From Mycobacterium sp. Aquia_216 (GTDB lineage Bacteria > Actinomycetota > Actinomycetes > Mycobacteriales > Mycobacteriaceae), in NCBI RefSeq assembly GCF_026723865.1, contig NZ_CP113529.1:5394001-5458000 (forward strand): DNA of 64,000 bases, read 5' to 3'. Made by a program: the position numbers and the translations under genes. Shown piece by piece: positions 18,718 to 28,033 of the stretch. The notes under the pieces are model-generated. The model was not told where the DNA came from, ran no database searches, and worked only from the letters and a program-made list of their open reading frames with translations. How positions within the stretch are numbered: the stretch's first letter is position 1; each line of letters starts with the position of its first letter.

Positions 18718-18986
18718 ACGGCCCCGAATTCTCCTGATCTGGTGGCATCGATGCCACTGAACTAACGTGAGAAGTCTCTGCCGCCCGGGGGGCGGTTCCT
18801 CATTTGGTTTGCCGGGTGGGAATTCGAGGAGCAGAAGATGGAACGCCGGATCGAGACGCCTAGTTGCTTTCCGACCACGTTAGGATTCGTGTGCCCTAAC
18901 CGCGATTAGGACACACGCCCACAAACCGCTGCATCGTGGAGCGGGATAAGTAGGGATACTGTCCTAGACGGAAAGGAGTGCCTAGC

Positions 18987-19751
18987 GTGAGTGCGGTAGC
19001 CGAGTCGCCCAGCTCGCTGGCCGTCGTGACGCGGACGGACGACTCGATCGCAGTCCTGACCGTCGGTGGCGTGCTCGACGCCAGCAACTCTGGCGCGCTG
19101 CGCGAGAGCATCTCCAAAGCAACGCTGCAACAGCCGACCGCCGTCATCGTCAACATCAGCGAACTCAAGGTGCCCGCGGAGTCGGCATGGTCGGCCTTCA
19201 TCAGCGCCCACTTACAGCTCGGCACCCAGACCAAACTTCCGATTGTGCTGGTCAGCGCCCATCGCACGACCCGCGAAGCGATCACCCGCAGCGAAGTCAC
19301 GCGCTTCATGCCGGTCTATTCGACCGAAAAAGGGGCCCTGAAGGCGCTCGGCCGGCTCACCCGTCAAACCCTCCAGCGAGCCGATGCGGAGCTGCCCGCG
19401 ACCCTGACCAGCCTGCGCGAATCGCGGCGGCTGGTCCGCGAGTGGCTAACCGAATGGGGACAATCCGGACTCATCCCGGTCGCGCTGGTGGTCGTCAACG
19501 TGTTCGTGGAAAACGTGCTCGAACACACCGGCAGCGTCCCGAAGATGCGGATCGAGACCGACGGCGAAACGGCGACCATCGCAGTGTCCGACGAGAGCAC
19601 TTCGGCCGCCGTGCGACTGCCGTCGCCGGACAAGGGCATCGACGTGTCCGGGCTGGCGATTGTCGACGCGTTATCGCGGGCGTGGGGCAGCACCCCGACC
19701 TCGTCGGGCAAGACCGTCTGGGCCATCATCGGCCCCGAGAACCAGCTTTAG
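18987..19751 (+). CDS. STAS domain plus RsbW-like ATPase domain protein
   Basis: The 254-residue protein has an N-terminal STAS (anti-anti-sigma) domain of about 110 residues (SIAVLTVGGVLDASNSGAL; VNISELKVPAESAW) and a C-terminal half resembling a GHKL/RsbW kinase domain, with an N-box-like VVNVFVENVLEHTG near residue 170 and GIDVSGLAIVDALSRAWG near 220. Antagonist and kinase modules are usually separate proteins; here they are fused. A role in sigma-factor partner switching is likely but unproven. I chose the GTG at 18987 because GAAAGGAG lies 8 nt upstream; the GTG at 18978 overlaps that site. Confidence 0.7.
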   Translation: MSAVAESPSSLAVVTRTDDSIAVLTVGGVLDASNSGALRESISKATLQQPTAVIVNISELKVPAESAWSAFISAHLQLGTQTKLPIVLVSAHRTTREAITRSEVTRFMPVYSTEKGALKALGRLTRQTLQRADAELPATLTSLRESRRLVREWLTEWGQSGLIPVALVVVNVFVENVLEHTGSVPKMRIETDGETATIAVSDESTSAAVRLPSPDKGIDVSGLAIVDALSRAWGSTPTSSGKTVWAIIGPENQL

Positions 19752-19806
19752 CCGGGCCGCTCCACCCGTTCGCACGGTTCTGCGGGGACCCGCCCGCAAG
19801 CCAAAC

Positions 19807-19820
19807 TAGAACACGTTCTA
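19807..19820. promoter_or_regulatory. KstR-type operator upstream of the second LLM gene
   Basis: TAGAACACGTTCTA matches TnnAACnnGTTnnA and extends to a 16-bp perfect palindrome with flanking C and G. It is identical in its core to the site at 2584 and lies 36 bp before the GTG at 19857. Confidence 0.75.
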
Positions 19821-19856
19821 GTGTCGTGTGACGGCCCCCACAGGAAGGCGGATGAC

Positions 19857-20723
19857 GTGCGGTTCACCTACGCAGAAGCGATGACGGACTTTAGGTACTA
19901 CATCCCGCTGGCCAAGGCCGCCGAGGCAGCCGGGTACCACGCGATGACGATTGCCGACAGCATCGCCTATCCCTTCGAATCCGACTCCAAGTACCCCTAC
20001 ACGCCCGACGGCAATCGCGAGTTCCTGGACGGCAAGGAGTTCATCGAAACCTTCGTGCTGACAGGGGCATTGGGCGCGGTGACGACGAAGCTGCACTTCA
20101 ACTTCTTCGTCCTCAAGCTGCCCATCCGGCCGCCGGCGCTGGTCGCCAAGCAGATCGGTTCGCTGGCCGCATTGACCGACAACCGGGTGGGCTTCGGAGT
20201 CGGGACCAGCCCGTGGCCCGAGGACTACGAGCTGCTCGGTGTCCCGTTCGCCAAGCGCGGCAAGCGAATGGACGAATGCATCGAGATCATTCAGGGCCTC
20301 ACCAGCGGCGACTACTTTGAATTCCACGGCGAGTTCTACGACATCCCCAAGACGAAGATGACCCCGGCCCCGACCAAGCCGATCCCGATCCTGATCGGCG
20401 GTCACGCGGACGCAGCGCTCAAGCGCGCGGCGCGACTCGATGGCTGGATGCACGGTGGCGGCGACCCCGCGGAACTCGACGGGCTGATCGACAAGCTCAA
20501 AAAATACCGCGAAGAAGCCGGCAAGACGGGCCCGTTCGAGATTCATGTCATCTCGGCGGACGCCTATACACCGGACGGCATCAAGCGGCTCGAGGACAAG
20601 GGCGTCACCGACGTCATCGTCGGCTTCCGCATCCCCTACATCATGGGCAACGACACCGAACCGCTGGACAACAAGATCCGCAACCTCGAAATGTTTGCCG
20701 AGAACGTCATCGCGAAGATCTAA
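19857..20723 (+). CDS. LLM-class F420-dependent oxidoreductase (Rv0940c-like)
   Basis: The 288-residue protein matches Rv0940c in length and in blocks such as RFTYAEAMTDF, SDSKYPYTPDGNREFLDG, GVGTSPWPEDYELLG and the C-terminal NLEMFAENVIAK. It is a luciferase-like TIM-barrel enzyme expected to use F420; the substrate is unknown. GTG at 19857 follows AGGAAGG with suitable spacing and gives the family N-terminus. The KstR-type palindrome upstream places it with sterol catabolism genes. A short GC-rich repeat-like element follows its stop. Confidence 0.87.
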   Translation: MRFTYAEAMTDFRYYIPLAKAAEAAGYHAMTIADSIAYPFESDSKYPYTPDGNREFLDGKEFIETFVLTGALGAVTTKLHFNFFVLKLPIRPPALVAKQIGSLAALTDNRVGFGVGTSPWPEDYELLGVPFAKRGKRMDECIEIIQGLTSGDYFEFHGEFYDIPKTKMTPAPTKPIPILIGGHADAALKRAARLDGWMHGGGDPAELDGLIDKLKKYREEAGKTGPFEIHVISADAYTPDGIKRLEDKGVTDVIVGFRIPYIMGNDTEPLDNKIRNLEMFAENVIAKI

Positions 20724-20725
20724 CG

Positions 20726-20763
20726 GCGGTCGCAAGCGCGGCGAAGCCGGGCGCGGCGGGCCG
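20726..20763 (+). repeat. Dispersed element resembling the 57-bp repeat
   Basis: GGTCGCAAGCGCGGCGAAGC and the following GGGCG resemble the GCGAGCGCGGCGCAGCCGGG part of the 57-bp unit near 5.1 kb. As there, it lies directly behind a stop codon in the sense direction. It is short and GC-rich, so chance similarity is possible. Confidence 0.4.
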
Positions 20764-20781
20764 CCGCCATCAGCCGACGCC

Positions 20782-21591
20782 TCATAGGGGATCCCACTTG
20801 GGAGCCCGCTTCTCCAGGTGCGCCTTGGCGGCCTCGACGGGGTTGTTGGTGAATCCGCTGAGGATCTGGGTGCGGTTCTCGATCTCGATGGCATGCCGCA
20901 AACTGGGCGCATCCAGCGCCGCGTTGAGCCCGATCTTGGTCTGCCACACGCCGTAGGCGTTGTTCTCGGCGATCTCGCGGGCTTTGCGCACAGCGGCCGG
21001 CATCAGGTCGTGCGGCGCGACCACCTCATGCACCAGCTTGATGCGATGGGCCTCGTCGGCGTCGATGATGCGTCCGGTCAGCATGAGCTCGCGCGCCACC
21101 CCGGCGCCGACGATTTTCGGCAGCAGGTAGCTGGTTCCCATGTCCATCGACGAGAACCCGGCCTTGATGAACACCGAACCGAAGCGGGCCTGTTCGGACG
21201 CCACCCGAATATCGCTGACCAGTGTGAACGCGAGGCCGCCTCCGACGGCGACACCGTTGACCGCCGCGATCACCGGGATGTCCAGTTCGTAGATCCGGGT
21301 GTAGAGATTTGCCAGCCGTACCTGAGCGTCGTAGTTGATCTTGAACGCCGGAGTGGCCGGGCTGGCCGGCTGGGTCCAGGCCTGGCCGGTGCCGCTCAGA
21401 TCGGCGCCGGCGCAGAATCCGCGCCCGGCTCCGGTGATGATCGCGACCCGGTACTGCCCGCCGCTGAGCACGTCAAGGGCGGCGTCCACGCCGTCGATCA
21501 GTGCCCCGTCGATCGCATTGAGGCGCTCCGGCCGGTTCAGCGTGATACAGGCGATGTTGTCCTCGAGAGTTTCCAATTCCACTGCGGGCAT
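20782..21591 (-). CDS. Enoyl-CoA hydratase/isomerase (crotonase) family protein
   Basis: The 269-residue crotonase-fold protein has [14 protein letters not shown] (about 18), the oxyanion-hole segment [12 protein letters not shown] (about 58), [12 protein letters not shown] (about 107) and [12 protein letters not shown] (about 160). The two glutamates of classical hydratases are absent: the position after GGG reads LAFTL, and the second region reads [12 protein letters not shown], with an Asp. Another crotonase reaction (isomerase, hydrolase or similar) is thus more likely than hydration. The start is the ATG at 21591 ([11 protein letters not shown]). It is divergent from the methyltransferase gene across 75 bp. 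Confidence 0.82.
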   Translation of the reverse strand: MPAVELETLEDNIACITLNRPERLNAIDGALIDGVDAALDVLSGGQYRVAIITGAGRGFCAGADLSGTGQAWTQPASPATPAFKINYDAQVRLANLYTRIYELDIPVIAAVNGVAVGGGLAFTLVSDIRVASEQARFGSVFIKAGFSSMDMGTSYLLPKIVGAGVARELMLTGRIIDADEAHRIKLVHEVVAPHDLMPAAVRKAREIAENNAYGVWQTKIGLNAALDAPSLRHAIEIENRTQILSGFTNNPVEAAKAHLEKRAPKWDPL

Positions 21592-21666
21592 AGGGAAACG
21601 GTAGGCGACGTGGAGATTCACCAAGGAGGCATACCGTGGTTTCGACGCGACGACGAAGGAGAAACC

Positions 21667-22584
21667 ATGGCACGAAGCGAAGGCGACACCTGGGACCTGG
21701 CCAACAGTGTGGGGGCCACCGCCACCATGGTCGCCGCCGCACGGGCGGCCGCGACCAAACGTCCGGAGCCGGTCATCAACGACCCGTTCGCCGAGCCGCT
21801 GGTGCGCGCCGTCGGGATAGACGCGTTCAACCGATTGGCCGCGGGCGAACTGGATTTCGACGCTGACGACGCCGGGGTGGCATTTCCGCGGATTACCGAC
21901 ACATTCGCCGCCCGCGCCCGGTTTTACGACGACTACTTCACCCAAGTCACCGACGGCGGCATCCGGCAGGTCGTGATCGTCGCGGCCGGGTTGGACAGCC
22001 GCGCCTACCGGCTTGCCTGGCCGGCCGGGACGACGGTGTACGAGATCGACCAGCCGGAGGTGATCGAGTTCAAGACCTCGACGCTGTCGAAGATCGGCGC
22101 GAAGCCCACCACCGAGTACCGCACTGTCGGCATCGACCTTCGCGAGGATTGGCCGGCCGCCCTGCGGGCCGCCGGCTTCGACGCCGCGCAGCCCACCGCC
22201 TGGCTCGCCGAAGGAGTGCTGATTGGCTTCCTGCCGCCCGAGGCCGAGGTTCTGCTGCTGGACAACATCATTTCGCTCAGCGCCGGCGGCAGCCGCCTGG
22301 CCGCTGACTATGGATCGGTTCTCGGGACGACGGAGGCGTCGCGGCGACAGGCCCAACAGATGAGCGAGGGCTGGCGACGCCTCGGATTGGATTTGGACTT
22401 CGCCGGTTTGTCCTACCCGGGCGAGCACACCGATGTCGCCGCACACCTGCACGCCCGCGGGTGGGGGGTGCTCAAGTTTCGGCTTGCCGAGCTGTTCACC
22501 GCCGCCGGGCTGCCGGAATTGCGGCACGCCGATCAGCAGGTCCCCGCCGACACCATCGGTTTCGTCACCGCGGTCCTGAAGTAG
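21667..22584 (+). CDS. SAM-dependent methyltransferase, mycobacterial TIGR00027 family
   Basis: The 305-residue protein belongs to the large mycobacterial putative O-methyltransferase family. It has the N-terminal [46 protein letters not shown] (SAM-binding motif I, about 100), [12 protein letters not shown] (acidic loop) and [13 protein letters not shown] blocks. Substrates of these proteins are generally unknown. The start is ATG at 21667 after GAAGGAGAAACC. It converges with the decayed gene behind ligD, 7 bp apart. Confidence 0.9.
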   Translation: MARSEGDTWDLANSVGATATMVAAARAAATKRPEPVINDPFAEPLVRAVGIDAFNRLAAGELDFDADDAGVAFPRITDTFAARARFYDDYFTQVTDGGIRQVVIVAAGLDSRAYRLAWPAGTTVYEIDQPEVIEFKTSTLSKIGAKPTTEYRTVGIDLREDWPAALRAAGFDAAQPTAWLAEGVLIGFLPPEAEVLLLDNIISLSAGGSRLAADYGSVLGTTEASRRQAQQMSEGWRRLGLDLDFAGLSYPGEHTDVAAHLHARGWGVLKFRLAELFTAAGLPELRHADQQVPADTIGFVTAVLK

Positions 22585-22591
22585 CGGACGG

Positions 22592-23151
22592 TCAGGCGCG
22601 TCTGGCCAGCCACTCGGCCTGCATGACCAGCAACGCCATCGCCTCCAATTGTGGTGTGTCCGGGTCGAGTTCGCGATAGCGCTGATACACGTTGACTACC
22701 ACCCGTTCGGCGTCCAGCCAGGTGGTGTACTCGCCGAGGTCGATGGTGTCCGCGGCGTCGACCCAGGACAGTCCCTTGTCGTAGGCGGCCTTGGCTTGCT
22801 CGGCAACGTGCACGAGATAGCCACGGACCGCGCGGATCCCATCCGGGTCGGTGATCGGGCCGTGCCCGGGCACCACCGTCGGAGCGTCCAGCGCGATCAT
22901 CGCGTCGCAGGCGGCGACCCAGTTGCCGATCGGGCCCGCCCACACGATCGGGGTGCAGCCGATGAACAGGAAGAACAGCAGGTCGCCGCCGAACAGCACC
23001 CCGGCAAGGCGTATCGGGTCGGGACGAGCCCGTCGGCGCCGCGCCCGACCAGGTCAAGCAGCGTCACCCCCGGTGGCATCGGGTGGATCGAGTCGCCGGA
23101 GAGCACCCCGGTCCGCTCGCCATCGGATCCTCGAAACGTCACCCATTTCAT
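22592..23151 (-). pseudogene. Hybrid remnant: Rv0939 N-terminus joined to a metallo-beta-lactamase C-terminus
   Basis: An ATG at 23151 overlaps the ligD stop (ATGA), as expected for an Rv0939 (FAH-family) gene, and encodes about 42 residues of that protein (MKWVTFRGSDGERTGVLSG to LVGRGADGL). Near 23020 the similarity stops. From there a different frame encodes the last ~140 residues of a metallo-beta-lactamase-fold hydrolase (IRLAGVLFGGDLLFF; VVPGHGPITD) running to the stop at 22592. The FAH core and the HxHxDH half of the hydrolase are missing. A deletion that fused two former genes out of frame explains this best. Confidence 0.8.
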
Positions 23152-25403
23152 TCCCGCACCACCTCGCTTGGCAACTTGTCCGGCCGTAGCCCACGCCAAC
23201 TCGGCTGGCGCAAGCGATCATCCGGGGTCCACTCGCTGTAGCGGACCTCGCCAACCAGAACCGGTTCGACGAACGTCACGCCCTTGGCGTCGCGTGCCGG
23301 CAGCCGGTCGGCGAACGGGGAGTCGTTGGTGTGCAGCGGCGCCAGGGTCTTCTTGAGATTGCTCAGGTCGCGTTCGGTGAAGCCGGTGCCGACCCTGCCG
23401 ACGAAGCGCAGGCCGCCCTCGCCGGGAATGCCGACCATCAGTGAGCCGATGCCGCTGGTGCGCCCGCCTTCTCCTGCTTTCCAGCCGCCGATGACGACTT
23501 CCTGTGTGCTCCAATGCTTGTCCTTGACCCAGGATGCCGATCGTCGGCCTGGCTGGTAAGTAGAGTCGCGTTTCTTGGCAACCACGCCCTCCCACCCGTG
23601 CTCAAGGGAATGGTCGAGTGCGTCGGCGCCACCCCCGGGCAGCAGCTCGGGGACAATGAGACTGCTTGCGGCGGCGAGAGTTTCCAGCAGCCTTCGGCGG
23701 TCGGAGTATTTTGCCCGCAGCAGCGAGCGGCCGTCGAGATAGAGCAGGTCGAATGCCCAGAATTCGACGCGACTGCCGCGGCCGCGGTTCTGCATCGCGT
23801 GGAAGCTGGGCACGCCCGAATCGTCCAGAACCACGGCCTCACCGTCGAGCACCACATGATGGTCAGCGAAATCATCGGCCAGCGATTGCAATTGCGGATA
23901 TTCGCCGGTGACGTCGCGACCGCTTCGGGACCGCACCCGCACGCCGCCATGATCCGCCTCGACCAGGAGTCGGTAGCCGTCCCACTTGCCCTCAAATGCC
24001 CACTGGCCGGCCTTGAGAGTGGCCACCGAACCGTGCGTTGCGAGCATCGGCGCGATCTCGTCGAAGTTGAAGACGTTCTGATCTTTCATCCGGTGCGCCA
24101 GCCACTGATTACCGTTGGTCTGAATCAGCGCATACCGTCCGGAGATTCGGCTGCCGTGCAGAGTCACGATGACCTCGTCATCGCGGAATTTCTCGGCATC
24201 GTAGGTTCCGGAATCCCAGATGATCACCTTGCCCGCACCGTATTCGCCTTTGGGGATGTTGCCCTCGAACGAGCCGTATTCGAGGGGATGATCTTCGGTG
24301 TGCACGGCCAGATGATTGACCGATGTCGTCTCCGGCAGGTTTTTCGGCACCGCCCACGACACCAGTACGCCGTCGCGTTCCAGCCGGAAGTCGTAGTGCA
24401 GCCGGCGGGCGTGGTGTTCCTGGATGACAAACGTATTTCCCTGGCCTGCAGTAGGTTTGGCATGCGGTACCGGTTCGGGTGTCTTCGCCGCGTCGCGCAT
24501 GCTGCGGTATTGAGTCAACCGATCCGCGACGGGCGCGTCGGTATCCAGCGCCGCGAGCAGGTCACCATCACGGTCGACCCGGTCGAGCACCTCGTCGTAG
24601 CGCAACTGACGCACTTCCGGATCCTCGAGTTCCTCCCAGGTGCGCGGCGCCGCGACGGTCGGCTGCTCACGGCCACGCAGCGAGTACGGCGCAATCGTGG
24701 TCTTGGAGCCGTTGTTCTGGCTCCAGTCCAAGAACACCTTGCCGGCTCGCAGGCTCTTGGTCATCGTCGCGGTCACCAAGGTGGGCATCGTCTTTTCCAA
24801 TTGCTGCGAAATGCGTTTGGCCAGCACACTCGCACCCGTACTGCTCACCGGTTCATCCAGCGGCGTGTAGAGGTGTAGCCCCTTGCTGCCACTGGTCAAC
24901 GGAAAAGTGGCCAGCCCGATATCGGCGACCACCTCCCGCACGGCATGCGCGACCTCGCAGAGTTGAGTCATCGTGACGCCATCGCCCGGGTCCAGGTCGA
25001 ACACCAATCGTGTTGCGGGCCCGGGCTTGAGTTCTTCGGCTTCACTGCGGGTCCACTGCGCGACGAACCGCCATTGCGGCACGTGGACCTCCAGGGCAGC
25101 CTGTTGGGCGATCCAGGCCAGCCCGTCGACGCTGTCGATGATCGGGTACGTCGTAGTCCCGGAGCGATGGGCCACGCTGGCGCGTGGCAACCAGTCGGGA
25201 GCTGTGGAAGCCAGCTGCTTTTCGAAAAATGAAGGCTGCTCAACCCCATTGGGCCAGCGCTTACGGGTCGCCGCGCGCCCGGCGATGTGCGGCACCATCA
25301 CCTCCGCGATGGCGGTGTAATAGTGGAAGATGTCGGACTTGGTGGTGCCGGTCGCAGGGTAGAGCACCTTGTCGGGGTTGGTCAGTTTCACCCGAGGTGC
25401 CAT
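23148..25403 (-). CDS. ligD: Multifunctional NHEJ DNA ligase LigD
   Basis: The 751-residue protein has the mycobacterial order polymerase-phosphoesterase-ligase. The polymerase/primase domain spans about 1-290 (LTNPDKVLYPATG; VFDLDPGDG with metal-binding Asp residues). The 3'-phosphoesterase domain spans about 315-455 (HHARRLHYDFRLE; IPKGEYGAGKVIIWD). The ATP-dependent ligase domain follows, with the nucleotidyl-lysine motif EGKWDGYR, VLDGEAVVLD and the C-terminal OB fold. It repairs double-strand breaks with Ku. Its stop overlaps the ATG of the decayed downstream gene. Length is close to the M. tuberculosis enzyme (about 760). Confidence 0.97.
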   Translation of the reverse strand: MAPRVKLTNPDKVLYPATGTTKSDIFHYYTAIAEVMVPHIAGRAATRKRWPNGVEQPSFFEKQLASTAPDWLPRASVAHRSGTTTYPIIDSVDGLAWIAQQAALEVHVPQWRFVAQWTRSEAEELKPGPATRLVFDLDPGDGVTMTQLCEVAHAVREVVADIGLATFPLTSGSKGLHLYTPLDEPVSSTGASVLAKRISQQLEKTMPTLVTATMTKSLRAGKVFLDWSQNNGSKTTIAPYSLRGREQPTVAAPRTWEELEDPEVRQLRYDEVLDRVDRDGDLLAALDTDAPVADRLTQYRSMRDAAKTPEPVPHAKPTAGQGNTFVIQEHHARRLHYDFRLERDGVLVSWAVPKNLPETTSVNHLAVHTEDHPLEYGSFEGNIPKGEYGAGKVIIWDSGTYDAEKFRDDEVIVTLHGSRISGRYALIQTNGNQWLAHRMKDQNVFNFDEIAPMLATHGSVATLKAGQWAFEGKWDGYRLLVEADHGGVRVRSRSGRDVTGEYPQLQSLADDFADHHVVLDGEAVVLDDSGVPSFHAMQNRGRGSRVEFWAFDLLYLDGRSLLRAKYSDRRRLLETLAAASSLIVPELLPGGGADALDHSLEHGWEGVVAKKRDSTYQPGRRSASWVKDKHWSTQEVVIGGWKAGEGGRTSGIGSLMVGIPGEGGLRFVGRVGTGFTERDLSNLKKTLAPLHTNDSPFADRLPARDAKGVTFVEPVLVGEVRYSEWTPDDRLRQPSWRGLRPDKLPSEVVRE

Positions 25404-25532
25404 GTTGTCAACTTACGTCGTTTCAGGCGTGTTAACCGCTTTGACCACCGATTATCGCCTTGCTGTGGATTTGATTTGTGACATGACCCACGGAAAGGTT
25501 AGACCGGCGGCCACCTCGGGCACAGATGAACA

Positions 25533-27059
25533 ATGTTTGATGTCATCCCTTCCCCTTGGCGTCCAGAAGGCGGCGTCCCTCTGAGCGACGCGACACTACA
25601 ACTGCATTCGCAGCGCGTCGACGTGCCCACCTATGACAGGTCGGCCCTTCAGCGGGGTGTCGTCCACATCGGCGCGGGCAACTTCCACCGCGCACATCAG
25701 GCCGTGTACTTCGACGACCTCGCCCGCTCGGGCATTTCAGATCGGTGGGGGGTGACCGGCGTGAGTCTCAACTCCCCCAACGCCAAAGACCTGCTGTCCG
25801 CACAAGATGGGCTGTACACCGTCGTGCAGTGCGGCCACGACCGCCAAACCGCCCGCGTGGTCGGCTCCATCGGCTCCGTTCACTACGCACCGAGTGATGG
25901 CGTAGCGGTCCGCGCCGCCCTGGCAGACCCCCAAACCCGCATTGTCAGCCTGACCATCACCAACAATGGATACTTCCTCAATCCCGTCACCGACGAGTTC
26001 GACGCCGACCACCCCGACGTGCGCGCCGACCTGGTCGCGTACAACGGCTACGCAACCGCGTGGGGATATCTGGCCGAAGCTCTCGATCGGCGTCGCCGCG
26101 CGGGCGTCGCGCCGTTCACCGTGCTGTGCTGCGACAACATTCCCGGCGACACCCAGCCGGCGCGGACCGCGCTGGTGTCGTTCGCCGCGTTGAAGGACGT
26201 GGGACTCGCCCGCTGGATCGACACATATGTCGCGTTCCCGTCGACCATGGTCGATCGCATCACCCCGCAAACCTCGAAGTCGGAGTGCAAATTCGTCGAG
26301 CAGACGTTCGGCGTGGCCGACAAATTTCCGGTCGTGACCGAGCCGTATCGCCAGTGGGTGATCGAGGATTCCTTCTGCAACTGGCGCCCGCCGCTCGACC
26401 TGGTCGGTGCCGAATTCGTCACCGATGTCCGCGACCACAAGCTGATCAAGACCCGTCTGCTCAACGGCACCCATATCGCGCTGGGGTGTTTGGCCACCCT
26501 GGCCGGTTATCAGCGCACCGACGACGCGATGCGAGACCGCATCATCTTCGATTACGTCGAGAAGCTCGTGCGCGACGAGATTCAGCCACTGCTGCCGGTC
26601 GTCCCGGGGATGAACACCCCCGAATACCGGGGCACATTGCTCGATCGGCTCAGCAATCCCCGGATGAGCGACCAATTGTCGCGGCTGGCTCGACGGGGAA
26701 CGAGCAAGATCGCGTCGTTCGTGCTGCCCTCGCTGGAGGAGGCGATCGCGCAGGGCAGGCCGCACACGCTGCTGATGTTGGCAGTCGCCGGGTGGGCACG
26801 TTACATGCGCGGGCACGACCTCAATGGGCGCAAGATCAGCCTCGAGGACTCGCAGGCAATCCCGGTGGTTAAGTTGGCCAACATGGCGAGCACCAACCCC
26901 GATCCGCTGCTGGAACACGAGATGTTCGCCCAGGTGCGCGCGGTGCCCGGCTTCGCCGAGCGCCTCGGTGAGATGATCGCGGACATCGACGCACGCGGTG
27001 TGGTGCCGACGCTGCGGGACGCGATGCGCAACGACGAGCGGGAGTTGGTGGCGCGATGA
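25533..27059 (+). CDS. Mannitol dehydrogenase family polyol oxidoreductase (1)
   Basis: The 508-residue long-chain polyol dehydrogenase has the N-terminal VVHIGAGNFHRAHQAVYFDDL (NAD-binding), VVSLTITNNGY-like strand, FPSTMVDRITP, and the catalytic-helix KTRLLNGTHIALG segment with its Lys. It should oxidise a sugar alcohol to a ketose, or reduce a uronate, with NAD. It opens a four-gene operon; its last bases overlap the HAD gene (ATGA). The start is uncertain: the ATG at 25533 has no strong ribosome site and the first 17 residues may not be translated. Confidence 0.88.
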   Translation: MFDVIPSPWRPEGGVPLSDATLQLHSQRVDVPTYDRSALQRGVVHIGAGNFHRAHQAVYFDDLARSGISDRWGVTGVSLNSPNAKDLLSAQDGLYTVVQCGHDRQTARVVGSIGSVHYAPSDGVAVRAALADPQTRIVSLTITNNGYFLNPVTDEFDADHPDVRADLVAYNGYATAWGYLAEALDRRRRAGVAPFTVLCCDNIPGDTQPARTALVSFAALKDVGLARWIDTYVAFPSTMVDRITPQTSKSECKFVEQTFGVADKFPVVTEPYRQWVIEDSFCNWRPPLDLVGAEFVTDVRDHKLIKTRLLNGTHIALGCLATLAGYQRTDDAMRDRIIFDYVEKLVRDEIQPLLPVVPGMNTPEYRGTLLDRLSNPRMSDQLSRLARRGTSKIASFVLPSLEEAIAQGRPHTLLMLAVAGWARYMRGHDLNGRKISLEDSQAIPVVKLANMASTNPDPLLEHEMFAQVRAVPGFAERLGEMIADIDARGVVPTLRDAMRNDERELVAR

Positions 27060-27913
27060 CCGAGGGCCTCACTTTCGTCCGTGAATTCGACCCCGCGCCG
27101 ATCACGACGTTGCTCTTGGACGCCGACGACAACCTGTTCGGCTCGGAACGGCCGGCGTTCGACGCATCGACCGACGTGACCAATCGTTTCCTGGCCAGGT
27201 TCGGTGTGACCGCACCGCTCAGCTCGGAAGAGTTGCGCAAGCGGGCCGTCGGGAAAAACTTCCGCAACACGGCCCTCGACTTGGCGGTGCAGTGCGGAGT
27301 GCCGCTCGATCCGACGCTGACCGAGGGCCGTCCCGCGGCGCTGATCGCCTCGTCCGGCGACCTGGCGAGCGGCGCCGCATTGTCCGCCGACGAACTCGAG
27401 CAGTGGGTGCGCGAAGAGCGCGAACGGGTCACCGCTCATCTGGCGGTCACCCTGACACCCGATCCGCGGGTGCTGGAGCCGTTGCGGGACCTCGCGGCCC
27501 ATTACGCGCTCGCGGCCGTCAGCTCCAGCGCCACCAAGCGTCTGCTTGCCTGCTTCGCCGCCACCGGCCTGAACTCGCTGATATCGGCGGCAGTCACCTT
27601 CAGCGCGGAGGATTCTCTTCCGGTACCGACCAGCAAACCCGACCCGGCCGTGTATCTGCACGCCGGCCGGGCATTGGGCGTCGAGGCCCACCACGGACTG
27701 GCCGTCGAAGATTCGGTGGCCGGCGTGAGTTCCGCGGTCGCAGCCGGCTACGCCACCGTCGGCAACCTGATGTTCCTGCAGCCTGACGAGCGGGATTGCC
27801 GCCGTGCGGAATTGGTTGACGCCGGCGCGGTCGCGATAACCGATTCGTGGCGTGGTCTTGCCGATGTCCTGCTGTCGTCGGCCGTGCCGGCCGGAAGTTC
27901 CCCGCTCACGTAG
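27056..27913 (+). CDS. HAD-superfamily sugar phosphatase/phosphomutase-like hydrolase
   Basis: The 285-residue HAD hydrolase has motif I LLLDADDNLFG (nucleophile Asp near residue 22), motif II AVSSSATK, motif III near SKPDPAVYL and motif IV AVEDSVAG. A helical cap domain fills residues 40-130. Such proteins dephosphorylate small sugar phosphates or isomerise hexose phosphates. The start overlaps the upstream dehydrogenase stop, so translation is coupled and a role on the same polyol or sugar is likely. Confidence 0.83.
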   Translation: MTEGLTFVREFDPAPITTLLLDADDNLFGSERPAFDASTDVTNRFLARFGVTAPLSSEELRKRAVGKNFRNTALDLAVQCGVPLDPTLTEGRPAALIASSGDLASGAALSADELEQWVREERERVTAHLAVTLTPDPRVLEPLRDLAAHYALAAVSSSATKRLLACFAATGLNSLISAAVTFSAEDSLPVPTSKPDPAVYLHAGRALGVEAHHGLAVEDSVAGVSSAVAAGYATVGNLMFLQPDERDCRRAELVDAGAVAITDSWRGLADVLLSSAVPAGSSPLT

Positions 27914-28033
27914 GGCTGCGACTGGTCCGAGACCGGTCGTTGGGCTGGGTTTGCAGACCGCTGGTCGTCGTACCGTTGAGAGGAGCTCCGAGCCCGGTGA
28001 CGATCCGGGCTTTGGCCCGGGGAGGAGTTGGCC

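Noticed and set aside
20818..21666. N-terminal extension of the methyltransferase frame
   Set aside because: It is antisense to the crotonase gene; the methyltransferase motif block and ribosome site start at 21667.
21592..22527. N-terminal extension of the crotonase frame on the minus strand
   Set aside because: It is antisense to the methyltransferase; family similarity begins at [12 protein letters not shown] (21591).
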